Assembly: GCA_039566865.1 (NCBI GenBank)
Contig: CM076949.1
Span: 20,560,501-20,624,500, forward strand
Reading direction: 5' to 3'
Source of the DNA: Aurelia coerulea
Taxonomy: Eukaryota; Cnidaria; Scyphozoa; Semaeostomeae; Ulmaridae
Length of the DNA: 64,000 nucleotides
Of the stretch, positions 59,520-62,355 are shown in pieces; within the stretch, counting starts at the first letter, position 1; every line of letters begins with the position of its first letter. The position numbers were made by a program, and so were the translations under genes. The notes under the pieces are model-generated. The model worked only from the letters and a program-made list of their open reading frames with translations, was not told the origin of the DNA and did not search any database.

Positions 59520-61304
59520 ATTATACAGTCGAGTTACCCACGTTTGGGGTAATCGCAGGGGTCAGCCAAACCTAACTGCAATGGAGAGGCCTCACCCTGG
59601 AGGAACCACCTCAGTGATCATGGTATCCTCCCTGTCAGGTAAGTATGTTTGATTGTGGATTATCGAATCGACCACGTCCTCATAATAGATGGATTCGTTG
59701 CGGTCAAGACAAATACAACGCACGCGCATTTCGTTGAAGGAGAGCACCTGCAGCTGAACAACAATAGAACAGGGTGACCAAACTAATACGGCTCTTTAAC
59801 CCGACACATGGTTTCCATAATTTTAACCATTACTATGACAATTTTGAAGTTTCGTTTTGTGCGAATTATCGTAACTAAACTAAATTTTTTAGAGAGATCA
59901 CCGAAAACTAGAGAAACTCTAGTACTGTGTTTAATAGGTGGTAAGATACTTTCAACAGCTCAATTCGACGATATCATAGCAAACGTCGTTGAGATCTGAT
60001 TTTTTAAGGAACATTCACTGCAACTTTACGTTTTGAGCCTAATAGAGTAGAACAAATTAATGTCCTTATATATGTGAAGAAACGTATTAGAAAGTACACA
60101 CTAATCACGGGGGAGGGGGGTTCTTGGCCAAATTTTGGGTAGGGGTCTGCCGCGAGCATATTCAAAATTGTACCGTTGGCTAGACTAATTTTTACGAAAA
60201 TGGTACCCTTTGTTAGACCAATTTTGACCATTTCCTGGAAAAATTTGTGAAATTTGTACCAAATATGATATCATGACCGTTCGTTAGAACAATATTGTCA
60301 AAAATGATACCCTTGGCTAGACCGTTGCTAGGCCAAACTTGCAAAAAAGGATACCCTAAAAAGTATACCCTTGCTCGTGGCACATCCCCAGGTAGCGTTA
60401 CTACGTTACTATGGAAGAACCACCCCCCCCCCCGTGGTTTGTATGGCTTTCAGCTCATCAAAATATTTTTTAGCTGTTTTTGAAATTGGTACAAGGAAGG
60501 AAGCTGCTTAAAATTTTTAGGAATATTATTCCATGCCCTAAGAGCTGTGTAAGAAAGTCTTTTTTGGGATGCTCGAGATTATACTTGGCATTCGTTTGAA
60601 GATCCTCACAGAACCTTGTATTATTGCAGGTGGGGAGTAATTTAGTTTTTAAAAGGTTTCGTACCCATCTCAAACGTAAAGGCCCTATTGGTCAAGTTCG
60701 TTTTGTAATGGTTTCCTATAAAAAGATGTGCACAATCAAGGTAGGATTATCCAAGGCCGGTTAACAATAGAACATGTGGTTACATGTGAATCACTGCCCA
60801 TAATAGCGAGATACGGGGCAACCACATATATTATCATAACAAATGATTGATCAGCATGCGGCCATTTTCATCCCGACAAGGCGAGTTATCTCCAGCTTAG
60901 GTGTTTGTGTTTACAAAGAGAGGATAGCCCACTAAACTTGATGTAACCTCAGTGCTTTTTTCCGTGATTTTTCGTGGGTTTTTAGGGATTTTTACGATTT
61001 TGCAACGTTTTGTGATGATTTCGAGATTTTGCAATTTTGTAGTTTTTATGTGATTTTTTGGGATTGATGGTGTCCAAAAATAATCTGCGATAAAGCTGCT
61101 AATGTCTAGAGAAAGAGAAATGAAAAGAGAAATGGGCGGAGAAATATATCACTTGAAACATCTATTCAACTGTATTGATATTTTCTTTTTCTTCTCAGGT
61201 CGATAAATGGACTGGTGAATATGCCAAGTGATTTTGCAACGTATCTTCTTGGTATCATTATACTTAATGGAATGCTTTACGTTGCTTTTTACGTCGTTAT
61301 GAAG
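20906..61304 (+). CDS. SIDT: SID1 transmembrane family protein (SIDT/ChUP), 23 exons, C-terminus beyond the window
   Basis: The spliced exons (20906-21112, 22895-23010, 24220-24375, 27853-27907, 28344-28442, 29170-29250, 34195-34360, 37258-37323, 38924-39017, 40966-41021, 41571-41657, 43004-43158, 44108-44181, 45046-45186, 47069-47143, 48342-48390, 50540-50582, 52287-52361, 53427-53563, 54610-54712, 55873-55931, 58887-58933, 61199-61304) total 2247 nt = 749 codons with no stop. Residues 1-25 form a signal peptide. Residues ~26-315 are the luminal/extracellular beta-rich domain. Residues ~325-345 are the first membrane helix, then an acidic cytosolic loop (to ~465), then the polytopic domain with [25 protein letters not shown] and [24 protein letters not shown] proteins are ~830 residues, so ~90-100 residues remain outside. 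The family (C. elegans SID-1, vertebrate SIDT1/2) moves dsRNA or cholesterol across plasma or lysosomal membranes and is structurally related to CREST hydrolases. The Ser, His and Asp of the zinc site visible here (S/H in LSACYHVC, D in FQFD) are kept; the C-terminal HxxxH lies outside. Whether it is orthologous to SIDT1 or SIDT2 cannot be told. Confidence 0.95.
21754..22046. mobile_element. G-tract-terminated element in SIDT intron 1
   Basis: CCTGGGGGGAGGGGGTACAT at the left and ATGTACCCCCCCCCAGG at the right. The flank GGGAGTGAT (8-9 bp, one G shared with the end) is present on both sides (21745-21753 and 22045-22053). The interior has GGGTTTTTGGGACC and GGTCCTTTTTTGG words and no coding content. 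Confidence 0.7.
22541..22808 (-). pseudogene. LINE 3' end, minus strand, upstream of SIDT exon 2
   Basis: The minus frame includes [38 protein letters not shown] and [16 protein letters not shown], a CR1/L2-type C-terminal end. It is the reverse complement of 23524-23795, placing SIDT exon 2 between two inverted copies. Confidence 0.75.
22895..23010 (+). CDS. SIDT: SIDT exon 2
   Basis: Acceptor TTCTCATTTTAG, donor GTATGT. It encodes [20 protein letters not shown] then [14 protein letters not shown], matching the SIDT luminal-domain motif of the type VVRxxxGVxSWxxP. Leaves in phase 2. Confidence 0.93.
23485..23795 (+). pseudogene. LINE 3' end, plus strand, downstream of SIDT exon 2
   Basis: Encodes [20 protein letters not shown], then [20 protein letters not shown] and [18 protein letters not shown], ending at TAA (23732-23734). 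The CR1/L2-like C-terminal domain without the RT core. Inverted partner of 22541-22808. Confidence 0.8.
23973..24087. repeat. Imperfect inverted repeat, relative of the TAGCCTG hairpin
   Basis: GAGCCTGAACACAGACTCGA with CTGGTTAC pairs with TAACCAGTCAAGTCTGCACACAGGCTA about 60 bp downstream. No target duplication seen. Confidence 0.55.
24220..24375 (+). CDS. SIDT: SIDT exon 3
   Basis: Acceptor TTTCATTTTCAG, donor AG|GTAAAT. Encodes [20 protein letters not shown] then [20 protein letters not shown] and [12 protein letters not shown]. The xFYVDVS...SP and FxLR motifs are typical of SIDT luminal domains. N-glycosylation sequons NKT and NYT. Confidence 0.93.
24420..24600. mobile_element. Short G/C-run repeat (relative of 19986-20092)
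   Basis: Carries AGCCAGGGGGCCAGGGGAGC and AAAAATCAGCCCTAATCGGG, shared with the 19986-20092 fragment in inverted order. Ends not resolved. Confidence 0.4.
24761..25155. mobile_element. AGCATAGG-family element, 395 bp, 9-bp target duplication
   Basis: Starts AGCATAGGTTCCAAATCTTT and ends AAAGATTTGGAACCTATGCT. ATGATATGT is duplicated exactly at 24752-24760 and 25156-25164. It sits inside another inverted repeat whose arms (about 24705-24751 and 25235-25280) share GACCTTTTGGCTATTCTACA-like text. Confidence 0.9.
25384..25590. repeat. Inverted repeat of the GACCTTTTAGCTATTCT family
   Basis: AGACCTCTCAGGTATTCTCC at the left and GAGAATAGCTAAAAGGTCT at the right are the same arm text as the host of the 24761-25155 element. 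A further single end is at about 58775-58815. Confidence 0.5.
25707..26120. mobile_element. Mariner-type MITE, 414 bp, TA target
   Basis: CAGTAAAAACCCGCACATAA (then GAACC) and its exact reverse complement end the element, flanked by TA on each side (25705-25706 and 26121-26122). The CAGT...ACTG ends and TA duplication are those of Tc1/mariner elements. No transposase. Confidence 0.85.
26169..26420. mobile_element. Half of a mariner-type element (relative of 55975-57197)
   Basis: Starts CAGGGTGTCCCAAAAAAGTT and matches the reverse complement of the right part of 55975-57197 (AGAATCTTGCAAA, CCACTGAAT, GTTTGTGCAAAAGCTGAAAC). The other terminus is missing. Confidence 0.6.
26478..27414. mobile_element. 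hAT-type element, second copy, right end lost
   Basis: Begins CAGTGGCGGAAATTATGG and follows 18688-19652 along its length in the same orientation (for example GAAGAAACGAGTCACCGTCA and CCTGGGGGCTTCGCC). It ends in a C-run near 27401-27414 without the CCGCCACTG terminus, so no 8-bp duplication can be shown. Confidence 0.8.
27853..27907 (+). CDS. SIDT: SIDT exon 4
   Basis: Acceptor CCATTTTCTAG, donor GTG|GTATGT. The 55 bp complete the split Arg and read [18 protein letters not shown], giving FTLR-AGKK...EPV-YFRYKF, which fits the SIDT spacing between FxLR and YFxYxF. A nearby upstream acceptor (TTTTCAG before 27814) is in the same frame but would add 13 residues that the family lacks. Confidence 0.75.
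28344..28442 (+). CDS. SIDT: SIDT exon 5
   Basis: Acceptor TTTTTGTCTAG, donor CAG|GTATGA. Encodes [20 protein letters not shown] then [13 protein letters not shown], matching the conserved YFKYEF...V.V.V.S element of SIDT. Phase 0 at both ends. Confidence 0.92.
29170..29250 (+). CDS. SIDT: SIDT exon 6
   Basis: Acceptor CTATTGACAG, donor TCG|GTATGT. Encodes [27 protein letters not shown] in phase 0, the CPV.D....F.G.YQTMT..AAITV block of SIDT proteins. Confidence 0.93.
29293..29573. mobile_element. AACAAGGACAG-family palindromic element, left arm, interrupted
   Basis: Starts TACAAGGACAAATTTTTTAA and follows the complete copy 47604-48202. At GATTGGGAG it is interrupted by the 3.8-kb element 29574-33410. 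Its centre resumes at 33420 (GCGATTCAGTTCTCTTGTG) and stops near 33485, so the right arm is lost. Confidence 0.7.
30590..31080. repeat. Imperfect inverted repeat inside the 3.8-kb element
   Basis: The stretch TTTCAAAACAAGGTTTTTGA with AGCC (from about 30679) and AAGTGAAAATAAAGTAAAAA (from about 30730) recur reversed at about 30925-31130. The motif GAAAGGCTTCAA plus TGTTCACGGGG occurs twice in tandem (31013 and 31091). Confidence 0.5.
31143..31411. mobile_element. 269-bp near-perfect palindrome with 9-bp target duplication
   Basis: ATGGAGCATTGCGGACACCT at the left is the reverse complement of the right end, and complementarity continues to the centre at about 31277 (GAGCGAGCTAGCGCTACGCT). GCACAGCAC flanks both sides (31134-31142 and 31412-31420). 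A hairpin-only MITE with no coding capacity. Confidence 0.85.
31740..31815. repeat. Dispersed repeat, CACATGGGTCACATGATAC family
   Basis: ACATGGGTCACATGATAC, then GGCAAAGC.GG.CTATTTA and GCCTTTAAA, recurs at about 21580-21655 and 22075-22135 in SIDT intron 1. Confidence 0.6.
32108..32160. mobile_element. Terminal fragment of an AACAAGGACAG-family element
   Basis: AACAAGGACAGATTTTGTAA then GCAATAGCACAAGATGC and TTGTTGACACCTGAAT, the same first ~50 bp as the copy at 62902. It is cut off at the LINE sequence that follows. Confidence 0.65.
32161..32770 (+). pseudogene. LINE 3' end with C-terminal zinc-knuckle-like motif and (ATT)n tail
   Basis: The frame open to TAA at 32647 encodes a Lys/Asn-rich helical region, then [20 protein letters not shown], a CxxC...HxxxxC arrangement found at the C-terminus of several LINE ORF2 proteins. 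About 95 bp after the stop lies an (ATT)n microsatellite (32742-32766), a usual LINE 3' tail. The RT core is missing. The upstream 20 codons belong to the neighbouring element fragment. Confidence 0.7.
33510..34121. mobile_element. AGCATAGG-family element, 612 bp, 9-bp target duplication
   Basis: AGCATAGGGCTCAAATCTTT at the left, AAAGATTTGAGCCCTATGCT at the right, ACACAATGC exactly duplicated (33501-33509 and 34122-34130). It ends 73 bp before SIDT exon 7. Confidence 0.9.
34195..34360 (+). CDS. SIDT: SIDT exon 7
   Basis: Acceptor ATACTTTCTAG. Encodes [40 protein letters not shown] and so on, matching KDFP.NSFYVVVVVKTED..C of SIDT. The frame of exons 8 and 9 requires the exon to end at 34360 (C|GTGGGT), an unusual donor; the alternative GTATTA four bases later gives the wrong frame for the next membrane segment. 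Flanked on both sides by AGCATAGG elements. Confidence 0.85.
34491..34987. mobile_element. AGCATAGG-family element, about 497 bp, 9-bp duplication with one mismatch
   Basis: GGCATAGGTTCCAAATCTTT at the left (first base changed) and GATTTGAAACCTATGCT at the right. Flanks ATACTGTAA (34482-34490) and ATACTGCAA (34988-34996). Starts 130 bp after SIDT exon 7. Confidence 0.85.
34997..36432. other. SIDT intron 7, unassigned part
   Basis: Contains several 60-130-codon frames without recognisable domains. GACGTCATTATTTATGACGTCA at about 35704 is a short palindrome with two TGACGTCA-like words, which may be chance. No RNA gene recognised. Confidence 0.3.
36442..36560. mobile_element. 119-bp MITE with 9-bp target duplication
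   Basis: Ends TAGACTTATGAC and GTCATAAGTCTA. ACCTGAAGC flanks both sides (36433-36441 and 36561-36569). Other single ends: about 2445-2464, 27613-27632 and 57217-57228. Confidence 0.8.
36601..36720 (+). pseudogene. LINE C-terminal remnant
   Basis: Reads [20 protein letters not shown] then stops at a TAA, followed by AT-rich 3' sequence. The GAQLWNSL box is that of CR1/L2-like LINE C-termini. Very short. Confidence 0.55.
36799..37058. mobile_element. Mariner-type MITE, CCGTAAAAGCTCTATTAAGC family, 260 bp
   Basis: CCGTAAAAGCTCTATTAAGC at the left, GCTTGATAGAGCTTTTGCGG at the right, TA on both sides. Members elsewhere: 40256-40689, 42514-42750, 53653-54024, and a left end at 58966. Confidence 0.85.
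37258..37323 (+). CDS. SIDT: SIDT exon 8
   Basis: Acceptor CCTTTTCTCAG, donor CAG|GTAAGA. In the frame that joins exon 9 it reads [21 protein letters not shown], the basic-then-beta segment (RxKxxxVxV) just before the first SIDT membrane helix. Entry phase 1, exit phase 1. Confidence 0.85.
38062..38280. mobile_element. Half of a mariner-style element (CCGGGTGAGCCAG end)
   Basis: Starts CCGGGTGAGCCAGAAAAAAG and matches the reverse complement of the right half of 54971-55369 (GAATGAATCAATATTTG, TCGAAGTATTTTTGTGATTT). The second terminus is missing. Confidence 0.6.
38469..38650 (+). pseudogene. LINE ORF C-terminus with (TGA)n tail
   Basis: The frame [40 protein letters not shown] and [10 protein letters not shown] ends in TGA at 38619-38621, directly followed by a (ATG)n microsatellite to about 38643. 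The RGRPKKxWxD motif is the same C-terminal signature as in the LINE at 13047-14267. Confidence 0.75.
38924..39017 (+). CDS. SIDT: SIDT exon 9 (first membrane helix)
   Basis: Acceptor TTTTCTTTTGCAG, donor CAG|GTAGGC. Encodes [20 protein letters not shown] then [12 protein letters not shown], a clear transmembrane helix leaving in phase 2. Confidence 0.9.
39057..39603. mobile_element. Mariner-style end (CCGGGTGTCCC) followed by an inverted repeat
   Basis: After TA, CCGGGTGTCCCAAAATGATG starts the element 39 bp downstream of SIDT exon 9. Arms of about 220 bp (39097-39320 and 39380-39603) are reverse complements (AACCAATGAACCGATTTTCA, GAAAAGAAGATCGATAAACT). No second CCGGGTGTCCC end is present. 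Confidence 0.6.
40256..40689. mobile_element. Mariner-type MITE, CCGTAAAAGCTCTATTAAGC family, 434 bp
   Basis: CCGTAAAAGCTCTATTAAGC and its mate TTAATAGAGCTTTTACGG are bordered by TA (40254-40255 and 40690-40691). The interior contains several tandem TAAGCCCC(T/C) C-rich blocks. Confidence 0.85.
40966..41021 (+). CDS. SIDT: SIDT exon 10
   Basis: Acceptor AATTGCTTTCAG, donor G|GTAAAC. Encodes [19 protein letters not shown] in the cytosolic loop after the first membrane helix. Phases match exons 9 and 11; the sequence itself is not strongly conserved in the family. Confidence 0.75.
41571..41657 (+). CDS. SIDT: SIDT exon 11
   Basis: Acceptor TTTTGATTTCAAG, donor G|GTATGG. Encodes [29 protein letters not shown], acidic cytosolic loop. 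Supported mainly by phase agreement on both sides; exon-skipping variants cannot be excluded. Confidence 0.7.
41775..42165. mobile_element. Probable G-tract-type element remnant
   Basis: Contains the GGGGGTGTGCGCTGCAAGGA and GCGCACATCCCCGTATGACT pair and CCCAGAAAATCCCCAGTAAA-type words resembling the interiors of 46427-46855 and 49349-49784. Ends not resolved. Confidence 0.4.
42514..42750. mobile_element. Mariner-type MITE, CCGTAAGAGCTCTAT variant, 237 bp
   Basis: CCGTAAGAGCTCTATACGCA and GCTTAATAGAGCTCTTACGG end the element, with TA on both sides (42512-42513 and 42751-42752). C-rich tandem blocks inside. Confidence 0.8.
43004..43158 (+). CDS. SIDT: SIDT exon 12 (acidic cytosolic loop)
   Basis: Acceptor CGTTCTTTGTAG, donor AAG|GTAAAA. 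Encodes [20 protein letters not shown] and [22 protein letters not shown]. The DYDxLxDIDxxKxxxRxK motif is the conserved end of the SIDT cytosolic loop. Confidence 0.93.
43595..44044. mobile_element. Mariner-style element with CAGGGTGTCAC ends, 450 bp
   Basis: CAGGGTGTCACAAAAAATGT at the left after TA, and TTAGTGACACCCTG at the right (followed by TG). A half copy is at 18085-18335. Confidence 0.7.
44108..44181 (+). CDS. SIDT: SIDT exon 13
   Basis: Acceptor TTGATTTTAG, donor TG|GTAAGA. Encodes [25 protein letters not shown], the QYLxVxDLxxKxxxxLRKKYxIYFW segment leading into the second membrane helix. Confidence 0.93.
44284..44802. mobile_element. AGCATAGG-family element, about 519 bp
   Basis: AGCATAGGTTTCTTTAGATC at the left and GGAACCCATGCT at the right, with the family's internal words (GGTGTAAAATTCTATT, TTCAACGGTAGAATTATAG). 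The flanks CTTCTTCAG and CTTCGTCCG agree only partly, so the duplication is uncertain. About 100 bp downstream of SIDT exon 13. Confidence 0.7.
45046..45186 (+). CDS. SIDT: SIDT exon 14
   Basis: Acceptor TATTTCTTCCAG, donor CAG|GTAAAT. Encodes [46 protein letters not shown]. This holds the second membrane helix and the family's most diagnostic stretch, [12 protein letters not shown]. Confidence 0.97.
45534..45834. mobile_element. 301-bp element with TGTCTCGTTCAATTCCTACC ends, TAA target
   Basis: TGTCTCGTTCAATTCCTACC (then CTGACCATCCCCC) and its exact reverse complement, flanked by TAA on both sides (45531-45533 and 45835-45837). The interior is a tandem of CCCCCGGGCATTTG words. A 3-bp TAA duplication would suit PIF/Harbinger elements. 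A truncated copy is at 59101-59393. Confidence 0.75.
46427..46855. mobile_element. G-tract-terminated element with internal tandem words
   Basis: Left C-then-G run (CCCCCGGGG...), right C-run ending CCCGGGG, bordered by GTCACA on both sides (6 bp clear, longer uncertain). The interior repeats CCGGGACAGGGTATCATTTT-like units about five times and has the inverted words GGACGTGCC/GGCACGTCC. Confidence 0.65.
47069..47143 (+). CDS. SIDT: SIDT exon 15
   Basis: Acceptor CTATTTTTTCAG, donor AG|GTTTGT. Encodes [26 protein letters not shown], the SAFNNxxSNxGYxxLGxLF membrane helix of SIDT. Confidence 0.96.
47604..48202. mobile_element. AACAAGGACAG-family palindromic element, complete, 599 bp
   Basis: Starts AACAAGGACAGATTTGGTAA, ends TTACAAAATCTGCCCTTGTT, and the arms pair almost to the centre (about 47890). 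Flanks CTCTGGAGT (47595-47603) and CTCCGGAGT (48203-48211) form a 9-bp duplication with one mismatch. No coding content. Confidence 0.85.
48342..48390 (+). CDS. SIDT: SIDT exon 16
   Basis: Acceptor CCATTTTGTAG, donor AGG|GTAAGT. Encodes [17 protein letters not shown], the cytosolic link after the third helix. The short length and modest conservation leave some doubt, but the phases fit. Confidence 0.8.
48391..49340. other. SIDT intron 16, left part
   Basis: Contains a C-run at 48627-48636 and a lone mariner-style end (TACCGGGTGTCCCAAAAAAA at 49289-49308). Otherwise nothing recognisable. Confidence 0.35.
49349..49784. mobile_element. G-tract-terminated element with a 61-bp internal tandem repeat, 9-bp target duplication
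   Basis: CCGGGGGGGGGGGTACTTGA at the left, C-run and CGGG at the right. GTTTCATAC flanks both sides exactly (49340-49348 and 49785-49793). Inside, a unit of about 61 bp (ACCCTGTCGCATAAAAATTT, then TGCCTCTCAAATAC) repeats about three times, followed by shorter CCCTGTCGCATAAT units. Confidence 0.8.
50540..50582 (+). CDS. SIDT: SIDT exon 17
   Basis: Acceptor CATTCTTCCTTAG, donor G|GTACGT. Encodes [15 protein letters not shown], nearly identical to the family's YGIPKHFGLFYAMG block. Confidence 0.95.
50609..51120. mobile_element. AGCATAGG-family element, 512 bp, 9-bp target duplication
   Basis: AGCATAGGGCTCAAATCTTT at the left, AAAGATTTGAGCCCTATGTT at the right. ATATTGTGT is exactly duplicated (50600-50608 and 51121-51129). 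It begins only 26 bp after the donor of SIDT exon 17. Confidence 0.9.
51540..51790. repeat. Dispersed repeat shared with 5690-6980
   Basis: Matches the body of the mariner-style remnant at 5579-6980 (GCTGAAATTGGTCGCTCCAT here, CTGAAATCGGCCGCTCCATT there; GCAATGACTTG; GAAGGAAAACC) without the 5869-6845 insertion, so it serves as a rough empty-site reference. Confidence 0.55.
52287..52361 (+). CDS. SIDT: SIDT exon 18 ([10 protein letters not shown] block)
   Basis: Acceptor TTCTTTTTCAAG, donor G|GTAAGT. Encodes [24 protein letters not shown]. It contains the Ser and His of the CREST-like zinc site, with the partner Asp supplied at the start of exon 19. Confidence 0.97.
52415..52442. repeat. (ATC)n microsatellite
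   Basis: About nine uninterrupted CAT/ATC units in SIDT intron 18. Confidence 0.9.
52443..53426. other. SIDT intron 18, rest
   Basis: AT-rich. A CGC/GAGG-rich patch at 52600-52690 stands out in base composition, but no gene, RNA or repeat end could be recognised. Confidence 0.3.
53427..53563 (+). CDS. SIDT: SIDT exon 19
   Basis: Acceptor TTCTATTTCTAG, donor GTG|GTACGT. Encodes [46 protein letters not shown], two membrane helices with the conserved Asp at its start and the LYQxRHxD loop. Confidence 0.97.
53653..54024. mobile_element. Mariner-type MITE, diverged member of the CTCTATTAAGCCCC family
   Basis: TA, then TGATCAAACTCTATTAAGCC at the left and TCTAATAGAGTTTTTACGG followed by TA at the right. 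Left terminus mutated. The interior shares GTCGAATTTATGTATTTGAC with 40256-40689. Confidence 0.7.
54610..54712 (+). CDS. SIDT: SIDT exon 20
   Basis: Acceptor ATTATTTTGCAG, donor G|GTAAGA. Encodes [34 protein letters not shown], the FWxxFxxxH membrane helix and LQxYYMGR motif. Confidence 0.96.
54971..55369. mobile_element. Mariner-style element, 399 bp, TA target
   Basis: CATGGTGAACCAGAAAAAAG at the left and TTTTTTTCTCGTTCACCCGG at the right, TA on both sides (54969-54970 and 55370-55371). No transposase. Confidence 0.75.
55873..55931 (+). CDS. SIDT: SIDT exon 21
   Basis: Acceptor TTTTCATTTCAG, donor AAG|GTATGC. Encodes [20 protein letters not shown], the loop between membrane helices. The equivalent human loop is longer and poorly conserved. 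Confidence 0.8.
55975..57197. mobile_element. Mariner-type element, 1.2 kb, TA target, no transposase left
   Basis: CAGGGTGTCCCAAAAAATTG at the left, AACTTTTTTTGGACACCCTG at the right, TA on both sides (55973-55974 and 57198-57199). The length would fit a mariner element, but no transposase frame or DDD/E motif is recognisable. It begins 43 bp after SIDT exon 21. Confidence 0.8.
57231..58743. mobile_element. hAT-like element, 1.5 kb, CAGGGGCGGC ends
   Basis: CAGGGGCGGCTCGGAGGGGA at the left and CCCCAGCGCCGCCCCTG at the right; inside both ends the word GTAATCA occurs. The ends are hAT-like, but the 8-bp flanks (ATGACATT and ACTCATTT) do not match. The left flank is itself a TAGACTTATGAC MITE end. 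No transposase seen. Confidence 0.6.
58887..58933 (+). CDS. SIDT: SIDT exon 22
   Basis: Acceptor TTTTGAATTTCAG, donor CT|GTAAGT. Encodes [16 protein letters not shown], the DRMVLLVxGNxxNW-like helix. Confidence 0.93.
58966..59100. mobile_element. Mariner-type MITE, CCGTAAAAGCTCTATTAAGC family, left end only
   Basis: CCGTAAAAGCTCTATTAAGC after TA, 32 bp downstream of SIDT exon 22. Shares GCGGTTTAAAC and ACATGA.TTCGACAAAG with 36799-37058. The right part is missing, cut at the element that starts at 59101. Confidence 0.7.
59101..59393. mobile_element. TGTCTCGTTCAATTCCTACC element, truncated copy
   Basis: Same left end and CCCCGGGCATTTG words as 45534-45834. The right terminus decays after GGTGGTCAGGGAAGG. 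Confidence 0.7.
59394..60106. other. SIDT intron 22, unassigned part
   Basis: The stretch 59500-59660 (AGGTCCCCACTACCAGAAATT; GGAGAGGCCTCACCCTGGAG) is GC-richer than its surroundings. It includes AATTATACAGTCGAGTTACC, TTTGGGGTAATCGCAGGGGT and GATCATGGTATCC, reminiscent of a spliceosomal U1/U2-like or SINE sequence, but I cannot identify it. Confidence 0.25.
60107..60433. mobile_element. G-tract-terminated element with CACGGGGG ends
   Basis: CACGGGGGAGGGGGGTTCTT at the left and AAGAACCACCCCCCCCCCCG with TG at the right. The interior repeats TTGGCTAGACYAATTTT..AAAATGRTACCCTT units. No matching flank. Confidence 0.65.
61199..61304 (+). CDS. SIDT: SIDT exon 23 (last in window)
   Basis: Acceptor TTTTTCTTCTCAG, donor AAG|GTAAGC, phase 0. 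Encodes [35 protein letters not shown], matching the MRPNDFASYLLAIxxxNxxLYxxFYIIMK helix. The remaining exons, with the C-terminal HxxxH helix, are expected right of 64000. Confidence 0.96.
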
Positions 61305-61350
61305 GTAAGCCACAATAATATTCACAAAAGCTTCTCCTTGATAGCATAAT

Positions 61351-61875
61351 AGCATAGGTTCCAAATCTTTAAAAAGGCTGGTGTAAAATTCAGTTACTGA
61401 TTTCTTTGAACTGAATGACTTCAAAGAAACTTTAGCTACTTCTCTATAATTCTACCGTTGGACTTTTCTGAAATCTTCAATATTTTCAGAATTAGGGTGT
61501 TTTTCTAATTTTTCAAGATTACAAGAAAAATTTTCAAAAAAACTTAAAACGATCGTAATTTCTAAACTGTTTGAAGCAACATGAAATAATTTCGAAGAAA
61601 ACCATAGTTTATGGATGTCTACAATATGGTATCAAGCAAAAGTCCGTCACTTGTTTGGTTTATGATTTAGAAATTTGATGACGTCACACCCTCAAATGAG
61701 TTGAAATGTAACATACGCTGAAATTTCGAAAAATATTGAAAACTTCTGAAAAGTCCAACGGTAGGATTAAAGATAAGTAACTGAAGTTTGTTTCAAGCCA
61801 CTCAGTCAGAAGAAATAGATCACAGAATTTTACACCCACTTTTTTACGCTGAGTTAAAGATTTGGAAGCTATGCT
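61351..61875. mobile_element. AGCATAGG-family element, 525 bp, 9-bp target duplication
   Basis: AGCATAGGTTCCAAATCTTT at the left and AAGATTTGGAAGCTATGCT at the right. TAGCATAAT is exactly duplicated (61342-61350 and 61876-61884). Starts 46 bp after SIDT exon 23. Confidence 0.9.
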
Positions 61876-62355
61876 TAGCATAATAGGGCTCAAATCTTTA
61901 AAAGGTGGAATTACATTTTTCTTTGAATTAATTGGCTTGCGAGAAAGTTAAGGTACTTTGCTGAAAATCTGACATGGAAATTTTTTGATATCTCGATTAC
62001 TTTCAAAATGGCGGCACTTGTCATATTTGAGGCTATGACGTCATCAAATTTCTAAATTCTAAACCAGAAGGGCTACAGATTTCTGCTCGCCATCATATTG
62101 TAGACCTTCATAAACTATGGTTTCCAAGAAGATTTTATCATTTTTGCTCTGTTGACTTAGGATTTACGATGATTTAAATTTTTTCAAAATTTTCCATCAT
62201 TCTTTCAAAAACAATGAAAATGCTACCATTTTGAAAATAATCCAGATATCAAAAATTTCTACGGCAGATTTACAGCAAAGTTCTCTTACTTCCCTTCAAG
62301 CCACTCAGTTGAACAAAGAAAAATGTAATAGAATTTTACACCCACCTTTAAAAGC
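61876..62355. mobile_element. Second AGCATAGG-family element, split at its left terminus
   Basis: AGGGCTCAAATCTTTAAAAG begins right after the 61876-61884 duplication, and the family's right-end words TTTTACACCCACCTTTAAAA occur near 62335-62353. The first bases of its terminus appear to lie on the far side of the 61351-61875 insert. The right terminus is incomplete. Confidence 0.65.

Noticed and set aside
59500..59660. Small nuclear RNA or tRNA-like gene in SIDT intron 22
   Set aside because: It has GC-rich, structured-looking text, but I could not fit a cloverleaf or a complete snRNA with confidence.
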